From: Candidatus Indicimonas acetifermentans
GTDB lineage: Bacteria; Gemmatimonadota; Gemmatimonadetes; Palauibacterales; KS3-K002
NCBI GenBank assembly: GCA_947581815.1
Contig: CANPVX010000005.1
Coordinates: 1-39,039, forward strand
Reading direction: 5' to 3'
DNA length: 39,039 nt
The notes under the pieces were generated by a model. It did no database searches, had not been told where the DNA came from, and was given only the letters and a program-made list of their open reading frames with translations. Shown here one piece after another: positions 25,135 to 32,746 of the stretch (positions are counted from its first letter, which is position 1; every line of letters starts with the position of its first letter). Both the position numbers and the translations under genes were made by a program.

Positions 25135-25148
25135 AGGAAAAGAAAAGA

Positions 25149-25283
25149 TTACGCGCCGGCGGCCTCCGAAGGCCGGCCCCCCTGCCCCCGCTGCTGCCAG
25201 CTGCCGTCCTGATTCCGGCGCTGGACGTTGCCATTATGGTCCGCGTAGACGGGCCGTAATTTTTTGGGGCGTACTGACATCAT
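25149..25283 (-). CDS. Possible 44-residue small protein or gene remnant
   Basis: The frame begins ATGATG and codes MMSVRPKKLRPVYADHNGNV followed by QRRNQDGSWQQRGQGG and RPSEAAGA before a TAA. The YADHNGNVQRRNQDGSWQQR stretch resembles short tryptophan/glutamine repeats (xVYADxxGNVYRRxxxGWQQR-like) at the ends of uncharacterised secreted bacterial proteins. That similarity is from memory. No ribosome site precedes it. It is either a small gene between fprA and the DinB-like gene or a fragment of a lost longer gene. Confidence 0.35.
   Translation of the reverse strand: MMSVRPKKLRPVYADHNGNVQRRNQDGSWQQRGQGGRPSEAAGA
25155..25176 (-). terminator. Possible terminator downstream of fprA
   Basis: A CGGCCT/AGGCCG stem with a 4-base loop can form, followed on the minus strand after about a dozen bases by TCTTTTCTTTTCC. 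The distance to the T-rich stretch is long for an intrinsic terminator. It overlaps the last codons of the small ORF. Confidence 0.3.
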
Positions 25284-25306
25284 ACGCGCGGCCGGGGCAC
25301 CTCGCA

Positions 25307-26707
25307 CTACAGATCGGCCAGCATCTCTCCGACCGACGTGAACTTCACCCGCGGCCGCCCCTGATCCTTACCGCGACTCACCTCCAGATCGTTGATCCGT
25401 CGCCAGTCCTCGAGGGACACATACTCCGGCCTGCGCTCAGCGATCAGCTTTTCCACGGAGGATGGCTCGGGGTGGAGAGGATCCAGCACCGCGCCGGCCG
25501 CGACATCTTCCAGCATCGCAGCCACGGTCTCGCCAGCATCCGGTTTGTTCGTGCCGATCACCCCGGTCGGGCCGCGCTTTATCCAGCCGCTGACGTAGAC
25601 GCCCTCTACGCGCACATCGGTGTCGCAGTCGATCACCCGCCCCTTTTCGTTGGGCACTATACCGCGCCTCTCATCGAACGGGAGATCGGCGAGCGGCACG
25701 CCGTGATAACCGACGGATCGAAATACGAGTTGAACGGGAAGCTCTTCGTAGCGGTCTGTTGCCCCAGGGCGCAGGCTACCATCTTCTGATTCGTAGAGCT
25801 CGTTTTTCACGATACGCATGGCCACAACCTTCCCATCTTCGTCCCCTATCAACTCCACGGGAGAGACCAGAAAGCGGATCGTCAACTTCTTCCGCTTGCC
25901 TTGGTCGTCCCGGCCTGCAAAGCCCTGCAATATCTCGAGCTTCTTGAGAGTGGCCTTATCCTGGCCCTCATCGAGCTTGGCCTGGCTCAGCGCATCGAGC
26001 GTCACCTCCTCCAGCAAGACTTCGATGTCGGCCCCAGGCATCTCCCCCAGCTCTTTCACCTCGGGGTTGGTGAAGGCCGCCTGCACGGGCCCGCGGCGGC
26101 CCAGCATGTACACCTCTTTGATTCCACTGCCACTTATCGCCTCGAGGGCGTGGTCCGCGATATCGGTGCTCGCGAGCTCCTCCCGAGTTCGGCACAGCAT
26201 GCGAGCAACGTCTACGGCGACGTTCCCGACGCCGACGACGGCCACGCGCTCGACCTCGGACGAGAGGTCGAACTCGCAGTCGCGATAGTCAGGGTGGCTG
26301 TTGTACCAGGCCACGAACTCCGTCGCCGCATGGCTCCGATCGAGGTCCTCCCCCGGTATGCCCATCCGCCGGTCGGTCTGCGCTCCCGTCGCAAAACAGA
26401 TCTGATGGTAGTACTGCTGCAACTCAGCCAGCGAGACGTGTGCCCCTACATCCACGTTACCGAAGAAACGGAAGTTCGGTTTGGCCGATATCTTGTCGAA
26501 CACGCGTGTCACGTTCTTGATCTTCTCATGGTCCGGCGCGACGCCGAATCTCACCAGCCCGAAAGGTGTGGGAAGGCGATCGTACATGTCGATCTCGATA
26601 CTGAGGTCCTCCTCCTTCTGCAGCTTCTCAGCCACGTAGAAGCCAGCCGGGCCGGATCCGACGATTGCCACGCGTAGAGGCTGGGCCTCTGTGCCCAGTG
26701 GAGTCAT
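25307..26707 (-). CDS. fprA: Ferredoxin-NADP+ reductase, adrenodoxin-reductase type
   Basis: The 466-residue FAD enzyme moves electrons between NADPH and ferredoxin. It has the FAD-binding loop VAIVGSGPAGFYVAEKLQ, the family hallmark DRLPTPFGLVRFGVAPDHEK, and the NADPH-binding loop VAVVGVGNVAVDVARMLCRT. The C-terminal part has GVYVSGWIKRGPTGVIGTNK, as in M. tuberculosis FprA and mitochondrial adrenodoxin reductase. The length is normal. It is divergent from the three-gene molybdo-enzyme operon, with back-to-back promoters in the 242-base gap. It may therefore supply reduced ferredoxin to that enzyme; this is an inference from position. Confidence 0.95.
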   Translation of the reverse strand: MTPLGTEAQPLRVAIVGSGPAGFYVAEKLQKEEDLSIEIDMYDRLPTPFGLVRFGVAPDHEKIKNVTRVFDKISAKPNFRFFGNVDVGAHVSLAELQQYYHQICFATGAQTDRRMGIPGEDLDRSHAATEFVAWYNSHPDYRDCEFDLSSEVERVAVVGVGNVAVDVARMLCRTREELASTDIADHALEAISGSGIKEVYMLGRRGPVQAAFTNPEVKELGEMPGADIEVLLEEVTLDALSQAKLDEGQDKATLKKLEILQGFAGRDDQGKRKKLTIRFLVSPVELIGDEDGKVVAMRIVKNELYESEDGSLRPGATDRYEELPVQLVFRSVGYHGVPLADLPFDERRGIVPNEKGRVIDCDTDVRVEGVYVSGWIKRGPTGVIGTNKPDAGETVAAMLEDVAAGAVLDPLHPEPSSVEKLIAERRPEYVSLEDWRRINDLEVSRGKDQGRPRVKFTSVGEMLADL

Positions 26708-26794
26708 CAGCCACCCCTCGTCATCTCATTCGTCCCTTGCTCACCTTACGCTGCGGCCGCGTTGCCGAGATATGAGCGGCCTTCGCGAACGGTC

Positions 26795-26822
26795 TTTATG
26801 ATACAGAAGGCATCGCCGTCAA
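26795..26822 (-). promoter_or_regulatory. Candidate promoter of fprA
   Basis: On the minus strand TTGACG and CATAAA are separated by 16 bases. The leader to the ATG would be about 80 bases. It lies back to back with the promoter of the molybdo-enzyme operon, about 30 bases apart. Confidence 0.45.
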
Positions 26823-26850
26823 GCGACGGGGGTGTGAAGCGCGTCTTTGC

Positions 26851-26878
26851 TTGACTTCTAGGCCCCCCAGGTTACGAT
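26851..26878 (+). promoter_or_regulatory. Candidate promoter of the molybdo-enzyme operon
   Basis: TTGACT and TACGAT are separated by 16 bases, a good sigma70 match. The predicted start near 26885 falls on the palindrome just downstream. Confidence 0.55.
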
Positions 26879-26885
26879 GAAAACA

Positions 26886-26899
26886 GCGCAAAATTGCGC
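26886..26899. promoter_or_regulatory. Palindrome GCGCAA-AA-TTGCGC, candidate operator
   Basis: Perfect 6-base arms lie around a 2-base centre, at the predicted start of transcription of the molybdo-enzyme operon. A repressor bound here would block transcription. No regulator gene is adjacent, so the binding protein is unknown. Confidence 0.5.
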
Positions 26900-26938
26900 C
26901 CTGACTGCGTTCTGTGGGCGGCTCAGCAGCGCCGCAGC

Positions 26939-26944
26939 GGAGGT
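26939..26944 (+). promoter_or_regulatory. Ribosome binding site that fixes the small-subunit start at TTG
   Basis: GGAGGT lies 5 bases before TTG at 26950. A GTG 36 bases earlier is in the same frame but has no such site, and the extra residues (MGGSAAPQRRYH) are not family-like. Confidence 0.8.
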
Positions 26945-26949
26945 ATCAC

Positions 26950-27450
26950 TTGATCGAGGCCCTCAGGCTCACCGTCAACGGTGACACCCAGGAGATCGGC
27001 GTCCCCAGCCACTACACGTTGCTCGAAGCTCTGCGCTACGTACTCGGATACACCGGCTCGAAACAGGGGTGCGACAAGGGCGACTGCGGGGCGTGCACCG
27101 TTCTCCTCGACGGCCAGCCAGCTCTTTCCTGCATTCTGCCCGTCCAGGAAGCCATCGATCGCGAGGTCACGACGGTAGAGGGACTTGCGGGGCCCGACGG
27201 ACCTCACCCTCTACAGGATGCTTTCGACCTCACCGGCGCGGCGCAATGTGGTTTCTGCACGCCGGGCATCCTGATGTCGGCCGCCAGCCTGCTGCAGCGA
27301 AACCAGAGTCCGTCCAACCATGAGATCCGTGAGGCGCTATCCGGCAACCTCTGTCGCTGCACAGGCTACACTAAGATCTTCGATGCGGTGGAGATCGCCG
27401 CCCGCGCTTTGCGCGAGAACCGCCCCGCCGCGGAAGTGGTCAGAGCATGA
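26950..27450 (+). CDS. hcrC: Molybdo-enzyme [2Fe-2S] small subunit, 4-hydroxybenzoyl-CoA-reductase-like
   Basis: The 166-residue small subunit of a xanthine-dehydrogenase-family enzyme carries two [2Fe-2S] clusters. The plant-type one is in KQGCDKGDCGACTVLLDG and PALSC; the second is in QCGFCTPGILMSA and GNLCRCTGYTKIFDAV. It passes electrons between the FAD and molybdenum subunits. It starts at TTG, fixed by a strong ribosome site, and its stop overlaps the large-subunit ATG by 4 bases. The symbol follows the subunit naming of 4-hydroxybenzoyl-CoA reductase because of the cluster loop in the FAD subunit; the true substrate is not proven. Confidence 0.9.
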   Translation: MIEALRLTVNGDTQEIGVPSHYTLLEALRYVLGYTGSKQGCDKGDCGACTVLLDGQPALSCILPVQEAIDREVTTVEGLAGPDGPHPLQDAFDLTGAAQCGFCTPGILMSAASLLQRNQSPSNHEIREALSGNLCRCTGYTKIFDAVEIAARALRENRPAAEVVRA

Positions 27451-29885
27451 AGCTGGAAGACTTCAGAGGGCGGCAAGCCGATTCGGCGGCGAGCGAGGAG
27501 GAGCTGCGCGAGGCACTGGAGCGCGAGTTCCAAGTCATAGGTCGGCGCCTACGCCGGACGGACGGCATGTCCAAGTCCACCGGGCGAACGCTCTACGCCG
27601 ACGATATCACGCTCCCGGGGATGCTCCATGCCAAGATCCTGCGGAGCCCCCACGCTCATGCCCTCATCAAATCGATAGATGCATCTGCAGCACTCGAACT
27701 GCGTGGCGTGCACGCGGTAGTGACGGGCGCCGATATGCCCGTTCCCTACGGGATAATTCCGTGGACCCGCGACGAGTATCCGCTGTGCGTCGATAAGGTG
27801 CGCTACATCGGGGACGGCGTCGCCGCCGTCGCCGCCATCGATGAGGACACGGCTAACCGGGCCCTCGACTCGATCGAGGTCGAATATGAGGTGTTGCCCC
27901 ACTTTCTCGATCCCGAGGAAGCGTTGGAGAGGTCCGACACGCCGATCCACGAGCCGCACAAGCCGGGGCAGAACGGGAATATCTCCAAGAAGGTCCACCT
28001 CGAGTTCGAGGATGTAGAGAAGGGTTTGGCGGATTCGGACGTCGTGATCGAGGGTGAGTACTACTTCGAGGGGACGACCCACACCCCGATCGAGCCACAC
28101 TGCGCGATCGGCTACTTCGATCCTTCGGGCAAGCTCACCGTCTGGTCGGCGACCCAGGTGCCCCACTATCTGCACCGGGAGTTGGCCCGGGTGCTCGAGC
28201 TCGACGTCGCCAAAGTCAGGGTCATTCAGCCGCCGGTGGGCGGCGCCTTCGGCGGAAAGTCGGAGCCGTTCGACCTCGAGTTCTGTGTGGCAAAGCTCGC
28301 GATGATCACAGCGCGCCCGGTGAAGATCCTCTACACGCGCGAAGAGGTCTTCTACGCTCATCGCGGCCGGCACCCGATGCTCATGCATTACAAGACGGGC
28401 GCCGATCGTCATGGGCGAATCAAGGCCGTCGATGCTACGACGATCATCGATGGTGGGGCCTATTCATCCTTCGGCCTCGTCACCACCTACTATTCCGGGC
28501 AGCTGATCACCGCGCCCTACCAGATGGAGTCGTATCGCTTCGATTCCACGCGTGTCTATACGAACAAGCCCTGCTGCGGCCCAAAGCGAGGCCACGGCTC
28601 GGTGCAGCCTCGCTTCGCCATCGAAGTCCAGCTCGACAAGATCGCCGAAGCTCTGGACATCGACCCCATCGAGCTGCGGCGCCGCAACTTCATCGGCACC
28701 AACACGCGAACCATCAACGAGCTGCGCATCACTTCCAACGGCTTTCTCCAATGCCTCGAAGAGGTCGAGAGGGCCAGCGCCTGGAAGAGCAAGCACCGCA
28801 AGCTGGACTACGGCCGCGGGGTCGGCGTCGCCGGTTCGTGCTACATCTCGGGCACTAACTATCCCATCTACCCGAACGACATGCCGCAGTCGGCGGTCCA
28901 GCTCCAGGTCGATCGCTCGGGCCGCGTGGCAGTGTTCGCCGGCGCGTCGGAGATCGGCCAGGGTTCGGATTCAATGCTCGCCTACATCGTCGCCGAAGAG
29001 CTCGGCGTGCCGCTCGACTACATAAGAATCCTCTCGGCCGACACCGACCTGACACCGGTGGATCTGGGCGCCTACTCGTCACGCGTCACTTTCATGTGCG
29101 GCAACGCGTGTATCGATGCGGCCAGAAAGATCAAGAAGTTGGTCTGCGAAGCGGTGGCCGAGGCGTGGAATTGTAAGGCGAAAAGCATCATGCTCGCCGG
29201 CGGCTGGGCCTTCAAGGCAGAGGACACGGCCCAGAAGATGCCGATCTCGGAAGCGTTCAACTTGGCCGAGGCGAAGTTCGGCGCGTTGGGCGCCACCGGA
29301 TCCTACAACACCCCCAAGGACATCCACGGCACCTATCGCGGCGGCACGATCGGCTCTTCTCCCGCTTTCTCGTTCACCGCCCACGTGGCCGAAGTCGATG
29401 TGGACCCGGAGACGGGGTTCGTCGAGATCCACAAGATCTGGATCGCCCACGACTGCGGCCGCGCGCTCAATCCGCTGCTCGTGGAGGGGCAGATGGAGGG
29501 ATCCGTCTACATGGGGGCGGCGGAAGCCATAATGGAGGAGCACATCTTCAAGGAGACCGGCCTCCATAACGCACCGTCGCTGCTCGACTACAAGATACCG
29601 ACCAGCCTCGACACACCCGAGATGCAGTCCATCATAGTGGAATCCATCGATCCGGAGGGGCCCTACGGCGCCAAGGAGGCGGGCGAAGGTCCTCTGCACC
29701 CGTCCATCCCCGCCATAGCCTGCGCCATATACGACGCCGTCGGCGTGCGCCTGGACCGGCTGCCCTTCTCTCCGCCGCGGGTCTGGGCGGCGATTCGAGA
29801 ACGCGGGCGCCAAGAAGAGGCAGGCGAACTGTCGCCGTGGAAGAGTCCGCCGATCAGCGTGCCGCTCCCCGCCACGGGCGATTAA
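27447..29885 (+). CDS. hcrA: Molybdo-enzyme large (Mo-cofactor) subunit, 4-hydroxybenzoyl-CoA-reductase-like
   Basis: The 812-residue molybdopterin-binding subunit shows the family's domains in order: the N-terminal RTDGMSKSTGRTLYADD and GMLHAKILRSPHAHALIKSI, then PPVGGAFGGKSEPFDLEFC (about 260-280). KRGHGSVQPRFAIE follows at about 380, where xanthine and CO dehydrogenases have RGFG or related sequences, and GASEIGQGSDSML comes later. GAKEAGEGPLHPSIPA holds the likely catalytic Glu747. There is no CO-dehydrogenase active-site CSFR motif, so it is not a form I CO dehydrogenase. RGHG fits HcrA-type subunits as far as I recall them. The substrate is inferred from the FAD-subunit loop. Confidence 0.9.
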   Translation: MKLEDFRGRQADSAASEEELREALEREFQVIGRRLRRTDGMSKSTGRTLYADDITLPGMLHAKILRSPHAHALIKSIDASAALELRGVHAVVTGADMPVPYGIIPWTRDEYPLCVDKVRYIGDGVAAVAAIDEDTANRALDSIEVEYEVLPHFLDPEEALERSDTPIHEPHKPGQNGNISKKVHLEFEDVEKGLADSDVVIEGEYYFEGTTHTPIEPHCAIGYFDPSGKLTVWSATQVPHYLHRELARVLELDVAKVRVIQPPVGGAFGGKSEPFDLEFCVAKLAMITARPVKILYTREEVFYAHRGRHPMLMHYKTGADRHGRIKAVDATTIIDGGAYSSFGLVTTYYSGQLITAPYQMESYRFDSTRVYTNKPCCGPKRGHGSVQPRFAIEVQLDKIAEALDIDPIELRRRNFIGTNTRTINELRITSNGFLQCLEEVERASAWKSKHRKLDYGRGVGVAGSCYISGTNYPIYPNDMPQSAVQLQVDRSGRVAVFAGASEIGQGSDSMLAYIVAEELGVPLDYIRILSADTDLTPVDLGAYSSRVTFMCGNACIDAARKIKKLVCEAVAEAWNCKAKSIMLAGGWAFKAEDTAQKMPISEAFNLAEAKFGALGATGSYNTPKDIHGTYRGGTIGSSPAFSFTAHVAEVDVDPETGFVEIHKIWIAHDCGRALNPLLVEGQMEGSVYMGAAEAIMEEHIFKETGLHNAPSLLDYKIPTSLDTPEMQSIIVESIDPEGPYGAKEAGEGPLHPSIPAIACAIYDAVGVRLDRLPFSPPRVWAAIRERGRQEEAGELSPWKSPPISVPLPATGD

Positions 29886-29890
29886 GAAAC

Positions 29891-30892
29891 ATGCTGCGAC
29901 TACACCCCTATCGGTACCACAGGCCGAAAGAGCTGGGGGAAGCCCTCGAGCTGCTGAGGGAGCACCGCGGCGACTCGATGCCCATCGCGGGCGGCACGGA
30001 CCTCATGCCCAACATGAAGCACGGTCTCTACACACCGAGCCACCTGGTGGCGCTCAAAGGAGTCGAGGAGCTGCATGTAATTGAAGAGCGCGACGGCGAG
30101 CTCGTCATCGGCGCCGCCGAAACGCTGACGAGGGTCGCGAGCGATCCCCTGATCAAGCGGCGCCTGCCCGGATTGGCGCGGGCGGCGGAAGGTATCGCGC
30201 ACCCGATGATTCGCAACATCGGTACGATCGGTGGTAACGTCTGCCTGGATACGCGCTGCACGTACTACAATCAAACGTACTTCTGGCGTGAGGCTCTCGG
30301 GTTCTGCCTAAAGAAGGACGGCGACGTCTGCTACGTGGTCAAAGGCGGGAGCCGCTGCGTCGCGGCCCATTCGGCTGACACGCCCCCCATGCTCATGACG
30401 CTGGGTGCGACCGTGGACCTCGCCACCGCCGACGGCGCTCGTTCCGTGCCCTTGACGAAGTTTTTCACAGCAGACGGAATCTGGAACACCGTGCGCGAGC
30501 CCGACGAGCTCGTCATCAGGGTGAGAGTACCGATCCCCTCGCCGCGGCTCCGCACCAGCTACCAGAAGGTACGGGAGCGCAAGTCGGTGGACTTCCCTCT
30601 CTTGGGTATCGCTCTCGCAGTCGAGATCGACGATTCGCACTTGATCGAATCGATCTCGCTCGTGGTCGCTGGACTCGGCGCGAAACCACGCGTGGTCGGA
30701 GGGCTGGACAAAATCGCCGGCGGGCAGCGGCTGACACCCGACATCATAGAAGAGGTCGCGCGGCGAGCACACCGGCAGTGCAATCCGCTCGACAACCTCA
30801 TCGTCGACACCGACTGGCGCCACGCCATGGTAGCCGTTTACGTACGGCGTGCGTTCGAGGAAGTCCTGGGCCAGCCCCTGGCGGCAGCGTGA
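29891..30892 (+). CDS. hcrB: Molybdo-enzyme FAD subunit with extra [4Fe-4S] loop, HcrB-like
   Basis: The 333-residue FAD-binding subunit starts MLRLHPYRYHRPKELGEAL, then PIAGGTDLMPNMKHG (FAD-binding loop) and NIGTIGGNVCLDTRC. After the second FAD motif comes an insertion with Cys123, Cys139, Cys147 and Cys156. This is the same spacing (15, 7 and 8 residues between) as Cys122, 138, 146 and 155, which hold the extra [4Fe-4S] cluster in Thauera aromatica 4-hydroxybenzoyl-CoA reductase. Ordinary xanthine and CO dehydrogenases lack this loop. In that enzyme ferredoxin electrons enter there for a very low-potential reduction. The tail includes SYQKVRERKSVDFPLLGIAL. The ATG lies 5 bases after the large subunit. 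Confidence 0.92.
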   Translation: MLRLHPYRYHRPKELGEALELLREHRGDSMPIAGGTDLMPNMKHGLYTPSHLVALKGVEELHVIEERDGELVIGAAETLTRVASDPLIKRRLPGLARAAEGIAHPMIRNIGTIGGNVCLDTRCTYYNQTYFWREALGFCLKKDGDVCYVVKGGSRCVAAHSADTPPMLMTLGATVDLATADGARSVPLTKFFTADGIWNTVREPDELVIRVRVPIPSPRLRTSYQKVRERKSVDFPLLGIALAVEIDDSHLIESISLVVAGLGAKPRVVGGLDKIAGGQRLTPDIIEEVARRAHRQCNPLDNLIVDTDWRHAMVAVYVRRAFEEVLGQPLAAA

Positions 30893-31641
30893 AGGAGCCC
30901 CCGGCACGCGAGGCTCCCTTCTGGATCAGGCACAGCAACTTCGGATTCGCCCTGACGCTGGTCCTTGTGGCGCTCGGATTCCTCGTCTATCAGGTGATCG
31001 TCTGGCCACCGGTCGGCGCCCTGGCGACCGAACGCCCCGAAACCACCGCGTTCATCCAGCGTTTCGAAGCAAGCCAGCACGGCGCCGAGCACGCGAAGCC
31101 GCTCGAATGGATCTGGATCCCTTACGATAGCATCTCCATCGACCTCAAGAGGGCCGTCGTCGCCGCCGAGGATATCAGCTTCTTCTCACACAACGGCTTC
31201 GCCGTCGACGAGATCAGGGATGCGCTCAGCGACGCAGTGAGCGGCGGGGGCGGACTCCGCGGCGCCTCGACCATCACCCAGCAGGTGGCGAAGAACCTCT
31301 GGCTCACCCCCTCGCGGAATCCCCTTCGCAAGGTGAAAGAGGCCCTGCTGACTCGCCAGCTGGAGAAGCATCTGTCCAAGTGGCGCATCCTGGAGACCTA
31401 TCTGAACGTTGCCGAGCTCGGGACGGGCATCTACGGTGCGGAGGCGGCGGCGCGCCACTACTTCGACAAGAGCGCGGCTGAGCTCGACGAACACGAAGCC
31501 GCCCAGCTCGCGGCGTCGCTGCCCAGACCCGCGAGCTGGCATCCTGGGAGCGACAGCGACGGATACAGCTGGTACGTTGCGGAGATCGAGCGCCGCATGG
31601 AGCGGGCTACGTTCCTGCGGCGGCGCGTGTCCCCACCCTGA
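30889..31641 (+). CDS. mtgA: Monofunctional biosynthetic peptidoglycan glycosyltransferase
   Basis: The 250-residue enzyme polymerises lipid II into glycan strands. It has an N-terminal membrane anchor (FGFALTLVLVALGFLVYQVI) and a GT51 domain. The domain has VVAAEDISFFSHNGF with the catalytic Glu, then GASTITQQVAKNLWL, LEKHLSKWRILETYLNVAEL and GIYGAEAAARHYF. There is no transpeptidase domain. It starts at GTG overlapping the hcrB stop (GTGA), so it is probably read through from the molybdo-enzyme operon, an odd pairing. A stem-loop follows the gene. Confidence 0.94.
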   Translation: MKEPPAREAPFWIRHSNFGFALTLVLVALGFLVYQVIVWPPVGALATERPETTAFIQRFEASQHGAEHAKPLEWIWIPYDSISIDLKRAVVAAEDISFFSHNGFAVDEIRDALSDAVSGGGGLRGASTITQQVAKNLWLTPSRNPLRKVKEALLTRQLEKHLSKWRILETYLNVAELGTGIYGAEAAARHYFDKSAAELDEHEAAQLAASLPRPASWHPGSDSDGYSWYVAEIERRMERATFLRRRVSPP

Positions 31642-31669
31642 CGAAGGCCCTGAGGCCCAGGCATACAAA

Positions 31670-31697
31670 GCCACCGGGGAGAAAACACCCCGGCGGC
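31670..31697. terminator. Stem-loop between convergent mtgA and the PDZ gene
   Basis: GCCACCGGGG and CCCCGGCGGC form a 10-base stem with one A-C mismatch around the loop AGAAAACA. It is followed by TCTGTTCTC on the + strand and TTTGTATGCC on the minus strand. It could end both transcripts. The T-runs are weak. Confidence 0.6.
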
Positions 31698-31733
31698 TCT
31701 GTTCTCGGTTACGAACCGCTAGCGTTGCCCTGC

Positions 31734-32651
31734 TTAGTTGTCCCGCCCGCGAAATTCGAACGCCCGGGTGTGCATCTGCTCCGGCATCGTCCCCGTCACC
31801 GTCTGGTTCCGGTTCTGACGCCGAATCTCGAACGAGACTTCCTCGTCGACGTCATACGAGCGCAGTATGCGCATCGCATGGCTGGGGCTTCCAGCCTCGC
31901 GATCGTCGATCTTGAGGATGATGTCCCCCGCCTTCAATCCGAGACCGCTCTCCTCCGGGACGCTGACGACCAACACGCCCTCGTCGACTCCAAAGTACTC
32001 TCCCAGATCCGAATTCAGAGAGACCAGTTGCAGTCCGGGGAGAGCCGAGCCCACGCGCACCGCGAATGACTCCGGTCCGAGGAAGGTCAAGTCGGGCCCA
32101 TGAAGCTCAACCCGCGGCAGCTCGCGAAGCCGATCGACCAGAACCTCCACTCGCGGAACGCTGAAGACGTTGTCGAACTCGCCGGCCTCCACCTCGACGG
32201 TGAGCGTCTCCGAACCGCGACGCAACTCGACCGCCACCGTTTCGCCAACCTCAAGATCGCCGGCCCGCTCGAGCAATCTCATCGCGGGTCCCGACTCGTC
32301 CTCGTCGTAACTCTCGGAGCCGCGCAGCAGGCTCTCGCCATCCAGTGTCATGATGATGTCACCAACCTGAATCCCAGCCTTTTCGGCGGGTCCGCCCTCC
32401 ATCACTCTCCGAACGACCGCACCGATACCATCGGTTTTCGCGTCGGCTGCCGTATTGACCCATATCCCAAGCCGCGCGCGTCCACCGAACCAGACGTTGT
32501 CCGAAAATCTCCCCACCCTAAAACGTTCGGGGCCAAAAAAGCTATACTCGCTACATTTGCACTCTTTGTCGTCCTCGTCCTGCGCATACGCCGGCGAACT
32601 AGCGCCCAGCGCCGCCAAAGCGCCCAAGACCATCAGCGAACCCCACTTCAT
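31734..32651 (-). CDS. Secreted protein with two PDZ domains
   Basis: The 305-residue product has a signal peptide (MKWGSLMVLGALAALGASSP ending AYAQ). One PDZ domain follows around VVRRVMEGGPAEKAGIQVGD, then IIMTLDGESLL. A second lies around LVVSVPEESGLGLKAGDIIL, then KIDDREAGSP. No protease catalytic triad or zinc motif is visible, so it is PDZ-only. GAGGAGGAG precedes the ATG. It follows an anti-sigma gene on the same strand with a 95-base gap. PDZ domains bind C-terminal ends of unfolded envelope proteins; a sensing role with the upstream pair is speculative. Confidence 0.85.
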   Translation of the reverse strand: MKWGSLMVLGALAALGASSPAYAQDEDDKECKCSEYSFFGPERFRVGRFSDNVWFGGRARLGIWVNTAADAKTDGIGAVVRRVMEGGPAEKAGIQVGDIIMTLDGESLLRGSESYDEDESGPAMRLLERAGDLEVGETVAVELRRGSETLTVEVEAGEFDNVFSVPRVEVLVDRLRELPRVELHGPDLTFLGPESFAVRVGSALPGLQLVSLNSDLGEYFGVDEGVLVVSVPEESGLGLKAGDIILKIDDREAGSPSHAMRILRSYDVDEEVSFEIRRQNRNQTVTGTMPEQMHTRAFEFRGRDN

Positions 32652-32666
32652 CGAATCTCCTCCTCA

Positions 32667-32678
32667 GGTCGAACGACC
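32667..32678. repeat. Palindrome GGTCG-AA-CGACC upstream of the PDZ gene
   Basis: Perfect 5-base arms lie in the 95-base gap, just before the ribosome site of the PDZ gene. The minus strand also has TTGACA 7 bases further upstream, but no -10 hexamer at the right spacing. It may be a regulatory site or chance. Confidence 0.3.
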
Positions 32679-32746
32679 CAAAATTGTCAAACCTACCGCC
32701 TTTGCGTACTCGACCGACCTCTACCTGTACCTGGAGCGGCCTGCCC

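Noticed and set aside
26950-30892. Form I carbon monoxide dehydrogenase (CoxSLM)
   Set aside because: Subunit order differs, the large subunit lacks the CSFR active-site motif, and the FAD subunit has the [4Fe-4S] loop found in 4-hydroxybenzoyl-CoA reductase.
31409-31915. A 168-codon rightward frame overlapping the end of mtgA and the PDZ gene
   Set aside because: It is in a different frame from mtgA, rich in Ser/Arg/Pro, and covers a predicted stem-loop; no sign of a real protein.
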